In this document: positions 34,110 to 42,895 of the stretch, piece by piece
Numbering within the stretch: position 1 is the first letter of the stretch
How the letters are laid out: each line of letters begins with the position of its first letter
Assembly (NCBI RefSeq): GCF_049116555.1
Contig: NZ_JAGDYT010000025.1
Span: forward strand, 124,001-188,000
Length of the DNA stretch: 64,000 bases
Source: Maricaulis maris_C
GTDB taxonomy: Bacteria; Pseudomonadota; Alphaproteobacteria; Caulobacterales; Maricaulaceae
Direction: 5' to 3'
Program-made: the position numbers and the translations under genes
The notes under the pieces: model-generated
What the model saw: only the letters and a program-made list of their open reading frames with translations
Told to the model about the DNA's origin: nothing
Databases searched by the model: none

Positions 34110-36536
34110 TCAGGCGTCACCATGCTCCGGCAGGTAGATCTCGCGGCGACCGGCGTGGTCGGCGGGGCCGATCATGCCTTCTTCCTCCAGTCGCTCGATC
34201 AGCGTGGCGGCGCGGTTATAGCCGATCTGAAGCCGACGCTGGATATAGGAGGTCGAGGCCTTGCGATCGCGAGCCACCACGGCCACGGCCTGATCGAACA
34301 GGGCATCGCCACTGCCCTCGCCATCATCCATGCCTGGCAGGCCGCCCTCATCTTCCTCGCTGCTGGCGGTGACAGCTTCGAGATATTCTGGCGCGCCCTG
34401 CTTTTTCAGGAAAGCCGCGACATCCTCCACTTCCTTGTCCGAGACGAAGGGGCCGTGCAGTCGGCGCAGACGGCCGCCTGATGCCATGTAGAGGAGGTCC
34501 CCCATGCCCAGCAGCTGTTCAGCACCCTGTTCGCCCAGAATGGTACGGCTGTCGATTTTCGAGGTGACGGAATAGGAAATGCGGGTCGGGAAGTTGGCCT
34601 TGATCGTGCCGGTTATGACGTCGACCGAAGGGCGCTGCGTGGCCGTGACCAGGTGAATGCCGGCAGCCCGGGCCATCTGGGCCAGTCGCTGGACGGCGCC
34701 CTCGATTTCCTTGCCGGCAACCATCATCAGATCGGCCATCTCGTCGATCACGACGACGATATAGGGCATCTTCTCCGCGGGAATGGTCTCGGTCTCGAAG
34801 ACCGGCTCGCCGCTTTCCTTGTCATAACCGGTCTGGACGGTGCGCGAGAGCCCCTCACCATTCGCGAGAGCGTCGGCGACGCGCTCATTGAAGCCGGCAA
34901 CGTTGCGAACGCCAACCTTGGACATGCGCAGATAGCGGCTCTCCATTTCCCGGACGGCCCATTTCAGGGCGACCACGGCTTTTTTCGGATCGGTCACAAC
35001 CGGGCTCAAAAGGTGTGGAATGCCGTCATAGACCGAGAGTTCCAGCATTTTCGGATCGATCATGATCATCCGGCAGTCTTCCGGCGGGAGACGGTAAAGC
35101 AGGGACAGGATCATGGCATTGATGCCGACCGATTTGCCCGAGCCGGTTGTACCGGCGATCAGCAGGTGCGGCATGCGGGCGAGGTCGGCGACAAAGGGTT
35201 CGCCGCCAATCGTCTCGCCGAGGGCGAAGGGGAGTTCCGCCTTGGCGTCCTCAAAGGCCTTGGAATTGAACAGGGCGCGGAGGAAAACCGTCTCGCGCTT
35301 GGGATTGGGCAGCTCGATACCGATCGCATTGCGACCCGGGACGACGGCTACACGGGCCGCCATTGTGCTCATGGACCGGGCGATATCATCGGCCAGATTG
35401 ATCACGCGAGACGACTTCACGCCCGGAGCAGGCTCGAATTCATAAAGGGTGACGACCGGTCCCGGGCGGACCTGGACGATCTCGCCCTTCACACCGAAGT
35501 CTGACAGAACGCCCTGAAGCAGTTCCGCGTTCTGGCGCAGGGCGAGCTCGTCGACCGCGTCATTCCGGACGCCCGGCTTGGTAAGCAGGTCGAGGCGCGG
35601 AAGCTTGAAGCCCTCACTGCGTGCGAACGGCAACGCCCCCTGGGCCTCGCGCACATCACGGTCTGACGCCTTGGACTTGCGCGATGGCGCGACTTTGACG
35701 GACGGATTGAGCGGGGCGATGTCTGGCTCACCGGCCCGGGCCGCCGCCGGCACCGGGTCGGACTCCGCTGCGCGCATGGCGCGTCTCAGCACCGGTTCTT
35801 CGCGCTGGTCCAGGGGGTGGTCATCCTCATCATCATGGTCAGCTTCATCACGACCCCAATGTCCAAGGCGTCCACGAAGCTGATCCAACCAGACCCGCAA
35901 TGTCGCCCAGGCGAGACCACCGGCGTCCACGGCATTGGTGAGATCGCGGGCACGCAGTCCGAAGGTGAAAAAGATCCCCGCAATCGACAGCAGGAGTGCA
36001 AATCCGGCTGCCAGCGCCGCTGGGGCCGGGAGATCGAGTCTGGCTGGCAATGAGGCCAGGGACGTCAGGGCCGCATCGCCGATCACGCCACCCAGGCCAG
36101 GCGCCAGTGGCCAGGCTTGTGGCACGGGCAGTGAGGCAACAGCTGCTGCGAAACCGGTCGTGCCCAGTGCAGCAAAGAACCAGCGGAAAACCGCGACCGA
36201 ACCGCTGCGCGGCTGCGGTGTCCGCCATATCAGGATGCCGCCCCAGATCACCAGAGCGATGGCGGGACCACCAGCGGCCCATCCGAGCGCCTGCAGAAAA
36301 GCGTCGCTGGCCGTTGCGCCCGGCCGTCCCATCCAGTTTCCGATTTCACCGTCGGACGCCACATTCCAGCTCGGATCGAGCACATTGTGGGTCAGGAGGG
36401 AGACCATCAGAAAGACACCGGCAGCAAGCATCAGGCTGCCGAAAACAATATCGGCCAGACGCAGCCGCCACCGTGGGGTCGGCTTGGCGGCAGACTTGGG
36501 GCTCTTGGCTTTGCGGGTTGAGGGTTTGCGGCTCAT
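34110..36536 (-). CDS. ftsK: DNA translocase FtsK
   Basis: Septal DNA pump that clears the terminus region and activates XerCD at dif. The 808-residue protein has four N-terminal membrane helices (about 28-48, 88-108, 122-138, 165-195), a short Pro/Ala/charged linker (about 220-310), the alpha-beta motor domain with Walker A HLLIAGTTGSGKSVGINAM and Walker B YIVVVIDEMADLMM, and a C-terminal gamma winged helix (SYIQRRLQIGYNRAATLIERLEEEG) that reads KOPS sequences. The linker is much shorter than in E. coli FtsK, as is usual for alphaproteobacteria. Confidence 0.96.
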   Translation of the reverse strand: MSRKPSTRKAKSPKSAAKPTPRWRLRLADIVFGSLMLAAGVFLMVSLLTHNVLDPSWNVASDGEIGNWMGRPGATASDAFLQALGWAAGGPAIALVIWGGILIWRTPQPRSGSVAVFRWFFAALGTTGFAAAVASLPVPQAWPLAPGLGGVIGDAALTSLASLPARLDLPAPAALAAGFALLLSIAGIFFTFGLRARDLTNAVDAGGLAWATLRVWLDQLRGRLGHWGRDEADHDDEDDHPLDQREEPVLRRAMRAAESDPVPAAARAGEPDIAPLNPSVKVAPSRKSKASDRDVREAQGALPFARSEGFKLPRLDLLTKPGVRNDAVDELALRQNAELLQGVLSDFGVKGEIVQVRPGPVVTLYEFEPAPGVKSSRVINLADDIARSMSTMAARVAVVPGRNAIGIELPNPKRETVFLRALFNSKAFEDAKAELPFALGETIGGEPFVADLARMPHLLIAGTTGSGKSVGINAMILSLLYRLPPEDCRMIMIDPKMLELSVYDGIPHLLSPVVTDPKKAVVALKWAVREMESRYLRMSKVGVRNVAGFNERVADALANGEGLSRTVQTGYDKESGEPVFETETIPAEKMPYIVVVIDEMADLMMVAGKEIEGAVQRLAQMARAAGIHLVTATQRPSVDVITGTIKANFPTRISYSVTSKIDSRTILGEQGAEQLLGMGDLLYMASGGRLRRLHGPFVSDKEVEDVAAFLKKQGAPEYLEAVTASSEEDEGGLPGMDDGEGSGDALFDQAVAVVARDRKASTSYIQRRLQIGYNRAATLIERLEEEGMIGPADHAGRREIYLPEHGDA

Positions 36537-36642
36537 CCTATCGTCCTAACGCTGCAAGTCTTCCCGGGCGGTAAACAGAGGTTAACAGCGCTGCGACGCT
36601 CTGGCCGCTTTTCACCGTCAGCAAAGCGCCTATTCTGCACCG

Positions 36643-37917
36643 ATGATGAAGTCAGCAGAATTTGATGGCGATGTTGTGATCGCCGGTGGCGGCCTGGCCG
36701 GTATGACCCTGGCCCTGGCGATGGACCAGGCCGGGCTGAGTGTGGCCCTTGTCGATGCTCTGGAGATCGAAGACCAGCTGGCGCCGAGCTTTGATGGCCG
36801 CGCCTCGGCTCTTGCCTACACGTCCTGGCGCATGTTCGAGGCATTGGGCGTAGCCGAATATCTCAAGCCGCATACCCAGCGTATCGAGCATATCCTGGTG
36901 TGTGACGGGCGGCCCTATGGCGGTGACAAGCCCGGCGGGCCAGGGCCGAATACCCTGCATTTCGACCGTCGGGAAATCTCTGAGGGCGATGATGGTGAGC
37001 CGCTTGGCTGGATGGCGGAAAACCGGCATTCCCGCTTCGCCCTGATCCAGGCCATCAAGGCCCGGCCGGGTATCAAGGTGTTCGCGCCGGCACGCGCTGA
37101 ACGGCATGAGAAGCGCGGTAACGGAGTCGACCTGTTCCTCGAAGACGGGCGCTATCTGTCCGGGCAGCTCCTGGTCGCGTGTGACGGCAAGTTCTCACGC
37201 CGCAGACAGCAGGAAGGCATCCGTACGGCCGGCTGGCAATACGGCCAGAAAGGGCTGGTCGCAACGGTACGTCATGCCGAGCCACACAATGGCGTGGCCT
37301 ATGAGTATTTCCTGCCCTCAGGCCCTTTTGCCATCCTGCCACTCCCTGACAATCGCGCCTCGCTTGTCTGGACCGAACCCGATGCCGTCGCGGACGCGCT
37401 GAAGGATGCCCCGGAGGCGGTCTTTCAGGAGGAGCTGGAAAACCGCTTTGGTGATTTTCTCGGCGATGTGCGTCCGGAAGGACCGCGTTTCGCCTATCCG
37501 CTGGGGCTGCGCTATGCCGAGCGCTTTTGCGACGACCGTGTCGCCTTCGTTGGCGATGCGGCGCGCGGAATCCATCCGCTCGCCGGACAGGGCTTCAATC
37601 TGGGTATTCGTGACGCTGCAGCTCTGGCCGAAGTCGTCGGCGAAGCCCGACGTGTCGGGCTTGATATCGGGGCCCTCATCACGCTGCGACGCTATGAGGA
37701 GTGGCGCAAGTTCGACAGTGCCACGCTGGCGGCCGGGACGGATATCTTCAACCGCCTCTTCTCGAATGATATCGAGCCGATCCGCCAGTTGCGCGGCCTT
37801 GGCCTGTCTCTGGTCAACAAGATCGGCCCGGCCCGACGTTTCTTCATGCGCCAGGCCGGCGGTGAGACCGGCGATCCGCCGCGTCTGCTCAGGGGTCAGC
37901 GACTGGACGCGGCCTGA
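36643..37917 (+). CDS. UbiH/UbiF/VisC-family FAD-dependent hydroxylase
   Basis: 424-residue class A flavoprotein monooxygenase, probably a ubiquinone ring hydroxylase. It has the N-terminal FAD motif DVVIAGGGLAGMTLALAMDQAGLSVALVD, FDGRASALAYTSWRMFEALGV (family pattern), NRHSRFALIQAI, LLVACDGKFSRRRQQ (DG motif), and VAFVGDAARGIHPLAGQGFNLGIRDAAALAE (second FAD motif). Which ring position it hydroxylates cannot be told from the sequence. Divergent from ftsK, with about 106 bases between the starts. Confidence 0.9.
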   Translation: MMKSAEFDGDVVIAGGGLAGMTLALAMDQAGLSVALVDALEIEDQLAPSFDGRASALAYTSWRMFEALGVAEYLKPHTQRIEHILVCDGRPYGGDKPGGPGPNTLHFDRREISEGDDGEPLGWMAENRHSRFALIQAIKARPGIKVFAPARAERHEKRGNGVDLFLEDGRYLSGQLLVACDGKFSRRRQQEGIRTAGWQYGQKGLVATVRHAEPHNGVAYEYFLPSGPFAILPLPDNRASLVWTEPDAVADALKDAPEAVFQEELENRFGDFLGDVRPEGPRFAYPLGLRYAERFCDDRVAFVGDAARGIHPLAGQGFNLGIRDAAALAEVVGEARRVGLDIGALITLRRYEEWRKFDSATLAAGTDIFNRLFSNDIEPIRQLRGLGLSLVNKIGPARRFFMRQAGGETGDPPRLLRGQRLDAA

Positions 37918-37938
37918 GCAGACAGGGGCGGTGCTTGA

Positions 37939-39396
37939 TCAGGGCTCTACCTCGAGATCCCTCACCCAGGCCTCGAGGGCCTCGAGGTCCTGCATGTCGC
38001 CATTGAAGACAAGTTCCGGTTCGTGAACCGCATTGTCGGCGCGCGCCCGGCCACGATGGACCGCGGTCGGGAATGAGAGCTGCGCAATGCCGCTCGGCAG
38101 GTCTTCCGTAATCACCTCGAGATAGTGGGTGTCGCCCGATGTCGGCTGCCCGATCTGGGTGACCCGGTCGGTAGCCTTCAGCGTGTCGACCAGGTCGAGG
38201 CAGGCACTGACACAGCGTCGGCCGGTCAAAACGAAGACGGGCGGCATGTCGAGGGCCATCGGGGCGCGCTCGAAGGCCGGGCGGGCCTCGGCCGGCTCGC
38301 TGAAATAGGCATCGCCCGTTTCCAGCGCTTGGCTCATGCCGGCGTGTATCTGCTGCATGCGCGCGACGACCGGCGCATCGGCGCCGAGGGCCGTTTCCAT
38401 CATCGGCAGATACAGGTCCAGCTTGTCGAGATTGGCCCGGGATGCGCGCCATTCCACCTGTGTGATGCGCGGTCGGGTGGCGGCAATGAAGTCAGCCCCG
38501 AACAGGCTGGCGGCAAGCGCCCGACCCGGCTCGGAAGCGCCGCCCAGATTGCCACGGAGATCAATGACGATCCGGTCCGCCGCCACGAGCGCGTCGGCCT
38601 GCTCGGCAAGCGCGGACTGCAATGTGGCGAAATCTGTCGCGGTTTCGGGATTGGTCACATCCAGCGAACCAACTGAAATCCAAGCGATATTACCCACCCA
38701 GCGCAACCCGACACCATTCTCGATGCGCGGTTCGAACCGGTTCGCGATCCCGGTTGCAATCTCATCGGTGTAAGGCTGCCATTCCAGCGTGTAGGTCTCG
38801 CGTCCATCGGCCGTTTCAAAGTCACAGGCGGTCAGGCGCGGGACGAAGGGATTGTCCGAGTCGATGACAAGATAGGGCAGGTCTCCGGCCCGGGCGCTCG
38901 CAACGCTCCAGTTTCCGATGAAGGGCTGCACGCGCGTTTCAATCATCGAGGTGATGCTCTGGCCGTCACATCCCAGAAGGAGCGCACCGACGGGCGGCGC
39001 GGCGTCCGTCACTCGTGAGACCACTGTAACGTCACGCCCGTCACCGGTGACCACAAAACCGGGCCACGCCTGTTCCCGCTCGATCGCGCGATAGAAGCCA
39101 ACGCTGAGATGGGCATCCTGGAACGGTGTCGTAAAGGCGCGGAGCGCGTAGAAATATCCCGCCTCGTCTTCAACCTCGGATGCCAGTGCGAGCGCGCGGG
39201 CATAGTTCGCGTCGAGTGCGGAGGCGAACCCCGGATTGTCCGGATCGACCGGGCCGGGATGACTATCCCGGAGGGTCGTGAACATGTGCTCGACATCGGC
39301 GGTTGCCGTGGCTTGCCAGTCGCGTTCACCGCAGGCCTGCAGGGCCAGGACCGAACACCCGATCAGGCCGATACGGACATATTTGTTGAACATCAT
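37939..39396 (-). CDS. S41-like peptidase lipoprotein
   Basis: 485-residue predicted lipoprotein (lipobox VLALQACGE, Cys near residue 22). The C-terminal half resembles the S41 tail-specific protease fold: GNIAWISVGSLD near residue 235, DRIVIDLRGNLGGASEPGRALAASLFG near 275, PVFVLTGRRCVSACLDLVDTLKATDRVTQIGQPTSGDTHY near 395-435 (candidate nucleophile Ser in CVSAC), and a final SFPTAVHRGRARADN strand. No PDZ domain is evident. The substrate is unknown; the N-terminal half contains an LRDSHPG helix and an AHLSVGF strand as in retinoid-binding-type S41 proteins. Confidence 0.78.
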   Translation of the reverse strand: MMFNKYVRIGLIGCSVLALQACGERDWQATATADVEHMFTTLRDSHPGPVDPDNPGFASALDANYARALALASEVEDEAGYFYALRAFTTPFQDAHLSVGFYRAIEREQAWPGFVVTGDGRDVTVVSRVTDAAPPVGALLLGCDGQSITSMIETRVQPFIGNWSVASARAGDLPYLVIDSDNPFVPRLTACDFETADGRETYTLEWQPYTDEIATGIANRFEPRIENGVGLRWVGNIAWISVGSLDVTNPETATDFATLQSALAEQADALVAADRIVIDLRGNLGGASEPGRALAASLFGADFIAATRPRITQVEWRASRANLDKLDLYLPMMETALGADAPVVARMQQIHAGMSQALETGDAYFSEPAEARPAFERAPMALDMPPVFVLTGRRCVSACLDLVDTLKATDRVTQIGQPTSGDTHYLEVITEDLPSGIAQLSFPTAVHRGRARADNAVHEPELVFNGDMQDLEALEAWVRDLEVEP

Positions 39397-39521
39397 TATC
39401 CCCTTCAGGCGTCTTGCACACGCCTGTGTGTGCCCTGAGGAGCTTTCCAGACCGTCTGGCGCTCAACAAGGTCACGCGGCGAGGGAATGTGAGGGTCACG
39501 GTCCCGCCTGGCAGGCGGAGA

Positions 39522-40070
39522 TCAGAACGGGTTGAGCGTATATCCGTTCCGTTGAAGAAGGGCGTGCGCGGTCATGGCCGAAAGTGCCATTTCCACGCCG
39601 GGCAATAAATCTTCGCGGGAGACGTCGTAATAAGCCGCGCTCTGACCGCAGACGATCACGCGAACGCCGTGCTCCAGCAGTGTCTCGACCAGATCTGCAT
39701 TGCGTCTGGCCGTTTCGCTGGCCACGTCATGCACGGCGCCGCCATGAATGACGATGGCGAGATGAAGATTCCCGGGTTCCACACCATTGGCGACGTGCAT
39801 GTTCAGGAAGCGGGCTGCGCTGGTCAGCGTGCGATTGAGGCCATCCTCTTCCGCCCGGGTCGCGGTATCGAAGGCGATCTGGAAGAATGCTCCGGGAGGC
39901 AAGGCGACCGTCGTGTCGACGCTGGCGATCTGGCCGTATTCGGGGATAAGGGGGCCGGGTCCGAAGTCATCTGGCCCTGCGATCGCCGGCGCAGCGGCGA
40001 ACGGAAGGGCAAGGCTGGCAAGACCAAGCAGGGAGCGGCGCACAGACTGCGCGCGAATGGAAGGCAACAT
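39522..40070 (-). CDS. Secreted DsrE/DsrF-like family protein
   Basis: 182-residue protein with a signal peptide (RRSLLGLASLALPFAAAPAIA, cleavage near residue 31). The mature domain reads FQIAFDTATRAEEDGLNRTLTSAARFLNMHVANGVEPGNLHLAIVIHGGAVHDVA and GVRVIVCGQSAAYYDVSREDLLPGVEMALSAMTAHALLQ, which fits the DsrE-like fold with one conserved Cys (VCGQ). Family members bind or relay sulfur; the periplasmic versions are uncharacterised. I start at the ATG at 40070, where the signal peptide begins. Confidence 0.82.
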   Translation of the reverse strand: MLPSIRAQSVRRSLLGLASLALPFAAAPAIAGPDDFGPGPLIPEYGQIASVDTTVALPPGAFFQIAFDTATRAEEDGLNRTLTSAARFLNMHVANGVEPGNLHLAIVIHGGAVHDVASETARRNADLVETLLEHGVRVIVCGQSAAYYDVSREDLLPGVEMALSAMTAHALLQRNGYTLNPF

Positions 40071-40143
40071 GGCAGACTCCAGATTGAATGAGGTCAGCCT
40101 AGCGAGGTCCGGTCCGCTTGTCCTGCTGCCATCCGGCGTGAAA

Positions 40144-40446
40144 TCAGCGTGCGGCTTCACCGAGCGCGTAAAGATAGTCCCAGGTGAAAATCCCGCTGTC
40201 ATGGCCATCGTCGAAGGTCAGGCGGACGGCATAGCGACCGACCGGCTCGGCGGCGGTGATACCGACATTCTCTTTTCCGGTGACGATCTTCTTTTGTCCG
40301 GCGCCATGGCCCTGGACTTCTGCACTCGGGCTTTCCACCCGCAAGGTTTCGAAGGGAATCGAGAAGCTCTGGCCATCATCAAAGCGGGCATGCAGGGCTT
40401 TGTCCGCGCTGGAGAAGTCCAGTGTTTCGGGCCAGGGGCGTGACAT
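40144..40446 (-). CDS. DUF971-domain protein
   Basis: 100-residue protein matching DUF971, also found as the N-terminal domain of gamma-butyrobetaine hydroxylase: WPETLDFSSADKALHARFDDGQSFSIPFETLRVESPSAE at the start and GRYAVRLTFDDGHDSGIFTWDYLYALG at the end. Stand-alone DUF971 proteins are often linked to iron-sulfur or redox functions. It starts 2 bases after the stop of the Trm112-like gene and is the last gene of the CnoX-like/Trm112/DUF971 set. Confidence 0.87.
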   Translation of the reverse strand: MSRPWPETLDFSSADKALHARFDDGQSFSIPFETLRVESPSAEVQGHGAGQKKIVTGKENVGITAAEPVGRYAVRLTFDDGHDSGIFTWDYLYALGEAAR

Positions 40447-40448
40447 GC

Positions 40449-40640
40449 TCAATCCTCGATCCGGCGGGCTTCGTCGGGCAGCATGATCGGGATGCCATCG
40501 CGCACAGGATAGGCAAGCCCGGCGCCCTTGGAAATCAGCTCATGCGCGTCACGGTCATAGTGCAGCGTCTCGCGGGTCACCGGGCAGACCAGGATTTCCA
40601 GGAGTTTCGGGTCGATGTCGCGGGTTTCGGCGTCGCTCAT
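40449..40640 (-). CDS. Trm112-like small protein
   Basis: 63-residue protein (ATG at 40640) with the Trm112 pattern KLLEILVCPVTRETLHYDRDAHELISKGAGLAYPVRDGIPIMLPDEAR. Proteins of this family are small activators or zinc-binding partners of methyltransferases. Only one Cys (VCPV) remains of the usual zinc ligands, as in many bacterial versions. It sits between the CnoX-like and DUF971 genes with almost no spacing. Confidence 0.88.
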   Translation of the reverse strand: MSDAETRDIDPKLLEILVCPVTRETLHYDRDAHELISKGAGLAYPVRDGIPIMLPDEARRIED

Positions 40641-40651
40641 GGACACTCTCC

Positions 40652-41569
40652 TCAGGAAAACAGGATGGCGGACAGGCGGCGGCGGCCCTCGCGGGTAACC
40701 TCGGAAGCCGGGCCGGCTGCGTCAAAGACTTTCAGGAGCAGGGTGCGTGCAGCCTGCTCATTCCATTCACGATCAAGTGCGGTAATGGCGATCAACTGAT
40801 CGACCGCTCCCTTGTGATCACCGGTCGCGACGAGTGCTTCGGCGAGTTCGTATCGCGCCTGGAAATTACCGGAGTCCGCTGCAACAGCCTGCCGCAGGGC
40901 AGCCGTTGCCGCATCGTCTGCCGGGGCACCCGTTGCCAGCTCCAGCGCGGCGCGAGCGCCATCAATGGCGGGATCATCGGCGCGATCCTCGGGAATTTGG
41001 GCGAGGATCTGACGGGCCTTGTCGGTATCGCCAGCTTTCAGCCAGACACGCACAAGCCCGGCAATGGCGCCAGGATGCCCGGGGTCCGATTGAAGAATAG
41101 TCCCGAAATCCTGCGATGCCCCCTGCAAATCACCGGTTTCGATCGCAGCCAGTCCGCGTTCGATCATGGCCCGGATCTCGGTTTCGCTGGGCCCCTTGCC
41201 GGAGATGCGACCAATGAAGTCCTTGATCTGGCTTTCCGGCAGCGCACCGGTAAAGCCGTCGACCGGCTGACCATTTTTGAAGGCATAGACGGCCGGGATG
41301 GACTGAACCCGCAATTGCTGGGCGATGCCCGGATTCTCGTCAATATTGATCTTGACCAATTTGACGGCGCCGCCGGCATCATGGACGCATTTCTCGATCA
41401 TCGGGCCCAATTGGCGACAAGGGCCACACCAGGGGGCCCAGAAATCTACAATGACGGGCACGTCCTTGGACGGCTCGACCACATCCTGCATGAAGGTGCG
41501 ATCGGAGGAATCGCGCACCAGGTCGTCATTGGCCGTGTCTTGTCCGTTGTCGCCGCCGATAAGGGTCAT
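40652..41569 (-). CDS. CnoX/YbbN-type thioredoxin with TPR domain (chaperedoxin)
   Basis: 305-residue protein: an N-terminal thioredoxin domain with the redox motif WAPWCGPCRQ (about residues 45-54) and cis-Pro in QSIPAVYAFKNGQ, then a C-terminal TPR-like helical domain (about 130-300: IERGLAAIETGDLQGASQDFGTIL, LVRVWLKAGDTDKARQIL, YELAEALVATGDHKGAVDQL). CnoX holds chlorine-damaged proteins and hands them to GroEL or DnaK; some bacterial versions lack redox activity, but both cysteines are present here. Downstream come the Trm112-like and DUF971 genes. Confidence 0.88.
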   Translation of the reverse strand: MTLIGGDNGQDTANDDLVRDSSDRTFMQDVVEPSKDVPVIVDFWAPWCGPCRQLGPMIEKCVHDAGGAVKLVKINIDENPGIAQQLRVQSIPAVYAFKNGQPVDGFTGALPESQIKDFIGRISGKGPSETEIRAMIERGLAAIETGDLQGASQDFGTILQSDPGHPGAIAGLVRVWLKAGDTDKARQILAQIPEDRADDPAIDGARAALELATGAPADDAATAALRQAVAADSGNFQARYELAEALVATGDHKGAVDQLIAITALDREWNEQAARTLLLKVFDAAGPASEVTREGRRRLSAILFS

Positions 41570-41654
41570 GCCGGTTTCCTTGTCATAGCCGGGGTTGGTG
41601 CCGAGGTCTGTGATGACTGCCTAAGTGGCCTCTGGGGAAGGCGGATGCAAGCGG

Positions 41655-42176
41655 TCACTGCGCCGCATCGGCCGCCGCCGCGAGGGCGCGGAAGTCCAAA
41701 ATCTCTGGTTCGTGGCCTGTGTCGCGCACGAAGCGGACAAGGTCTTCTGCTGCAATTGCGGTGGTCGCCGTGTTCGAGAGCGGATGGAAGTTGACGATAT
41801 CATGCGCCATCAGCGCGGAATCCAGAACACAGCGCACGCGGGCATCCGGGTCATTCAAGAGCGCAAACGCTGTGACAGAGCCCGGCGTGACCCCCAAGGT
41901 TTCGAGCAGAAGCTCGGGCTTGCCAAAGGACAGGCGACCGCAGCCCAGGGCGGTGTGCAATCTGTTGATCCGGATTTCTGTTTCGGCGAGCGCCGAGACC
42001 AGAATGAGGGTGCCCTTCTTGTCCCGCAGGAACAAGTTCTTCGTGTGCCCCCCGGGCATGTCATCTTTCATCCCCACCCCCTCCGCGACTGTGAAGATGG
42101 GCGGATGCTCGTGGGTTTTGTGGGCGATGCCCAATGCGTCGAGGCGTGCAAACAAGTCTGTGCGGCTGGGTGTCAT
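41655..42176 (-). CDS. YbaK/PrdX-type prolyl-tRNA editing protein
   Basis: 173-residue stand-alone editing domain that removes alanine or another wrong amino acid from mischarged tRNA. It has GIAHKTHEHPPIFTVAEGVGM, then GGHTKNLFLRDKKGTLILV with the conserved catalytic Lys near residue 46, GRLSFGKPELLLETLGVTPGSVTAFALLND, and FHPLSNTATTAIAAEDLVRFV, the ProX/PrdX type pattern. I start at the ATG at 42176. The frame stays open upstream to 42737 but runs across the tRNA gene and the undetermined bases, so that extension is not coding. Confidence 0.92.
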   Translation of the reverse strand: MTPSRTDLFARLDALGIAHKTHEHPPIFTVAEGVGMKDDMPGGHTKNLFLRDKKGTLILVSALAETEIRINRLHTALGCGRLSFGKPELLLETLGVTPGSVTAFALLNDPDARVRCVLDSALMAHDIVNFHPLSNTATTAIAAEDLVRFVRDTGHEPEILDFRALAAAADAAQ

Positions 42177-42296
42177 GACCTTGTTGAAGCGCGGCTGCAG
42201 CCCATGTGCAAGAGGACGGAAACAGACGCTTGCAATCTTCGGTGCTTTGCGCGATATACCCCGCTCCCCGGCGGGGCCATGCCCTGCCAATCGTGA

Positions 42297-42370
42297 GCGG
42301 GCGTAGCTCAGGGGTAGAGCGTCACCTTGCCAAGGTGNNGTCGTGAGTTCGAATCTCATCGCCCGCTCCA
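42297..42370 (+). tRNA. tRNA-Gly (anticodon GCC)
   Basis: Cloverleaf readable by eye: acceptor GCGGGCG (42297-42303) with CGCCCGC (42360-42366), D arm GCTC...GAGC, anticodon loop TTGCCAA (anticodon GCC), T arm with GTTCGAATC, discriminator T and encoded CCA (42368-42370). Two undetermined bases (42338-42339) fall at the end of the anticodon stem and the start of the variable loop; the first should be A to pair with T of the TCACC stem. Confidence 0.95.
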
Positions 42371-42763
42371 TTATTCCAATGACATAGCGATCATCGAATT
42401 CTGGGCAGTGACGCCTTCCGGCACCCTTTTGTCCGTCGAATGGAATTCCGGGATGTCGTGGCACGGGATTTGATCGATCAGTCTTCTCGCGGCCGCCGCA
42501 CCCGTGTCGGTGTGACGCTCGGGCAGATTGCTGCTCTGCGCTCTGCGCTCTGCGGAGGGGGAGGCGTTGTTGCGCAGTCTGAGATTTCCCGCCCCCAGAC
42601 CTGCCAATGGTCGAGCGGATTTCCACGAGGATTGACGGTCTGCCGCGTCCGGCGCGGGCGGGGGCCATGGGCCCCATTTTTCCTCCGACAGGGTTCCTTC
42701 CCCAGAGAAAGGCCCTAGTTGAGAGGGTTGTTTTCACACTGTTTATTGTGCCGAACAGCTAAT

Positions 42764-42866
42764 TGGTAGTACCAGTTTGGAAGCTTTATCTATACCAATC
42801 GTAGGTACCAAAACCACATAATGGACTAGAAGAATGGTTGACAGGCTTTCGATATTGGTCCCCAAT
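42764..42866. promoter_or_regulatory. Candidate GntR operator cluster upstream of the TonB receptor
   Basis: Within the 525-base gap between the tRNA and the receptor lie TGGTAGTACCA (42764-42774, a perfect 5+1+5 palindrome that also fits the FadR-family consensus TNGT-N3-ACNA), two direct TACCAA copies (42793-42798 and 42806-42811), and the inverted repeat ATTGG-TCC-CCAAT (42854-42866). ACCAAT half-sites also appear upstream of the regulator gene and of the PL6 operon. TTGACA (42838-42843) and TATAAA (42872-42877) are present but too far apart for one standard promoter. Confidence 0.6.
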
Positions 42867-42895
42867 CGGTCTATAAAAACCTAAGGGGAGTGAAT

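Noticed and set aside
42177..42737. N-terminal extension of the prolyl-tRNA editing gene
   Set aside because: The extension crosses the tRNA-Gly gene and the undetermined bases, and the family begins at 42176.
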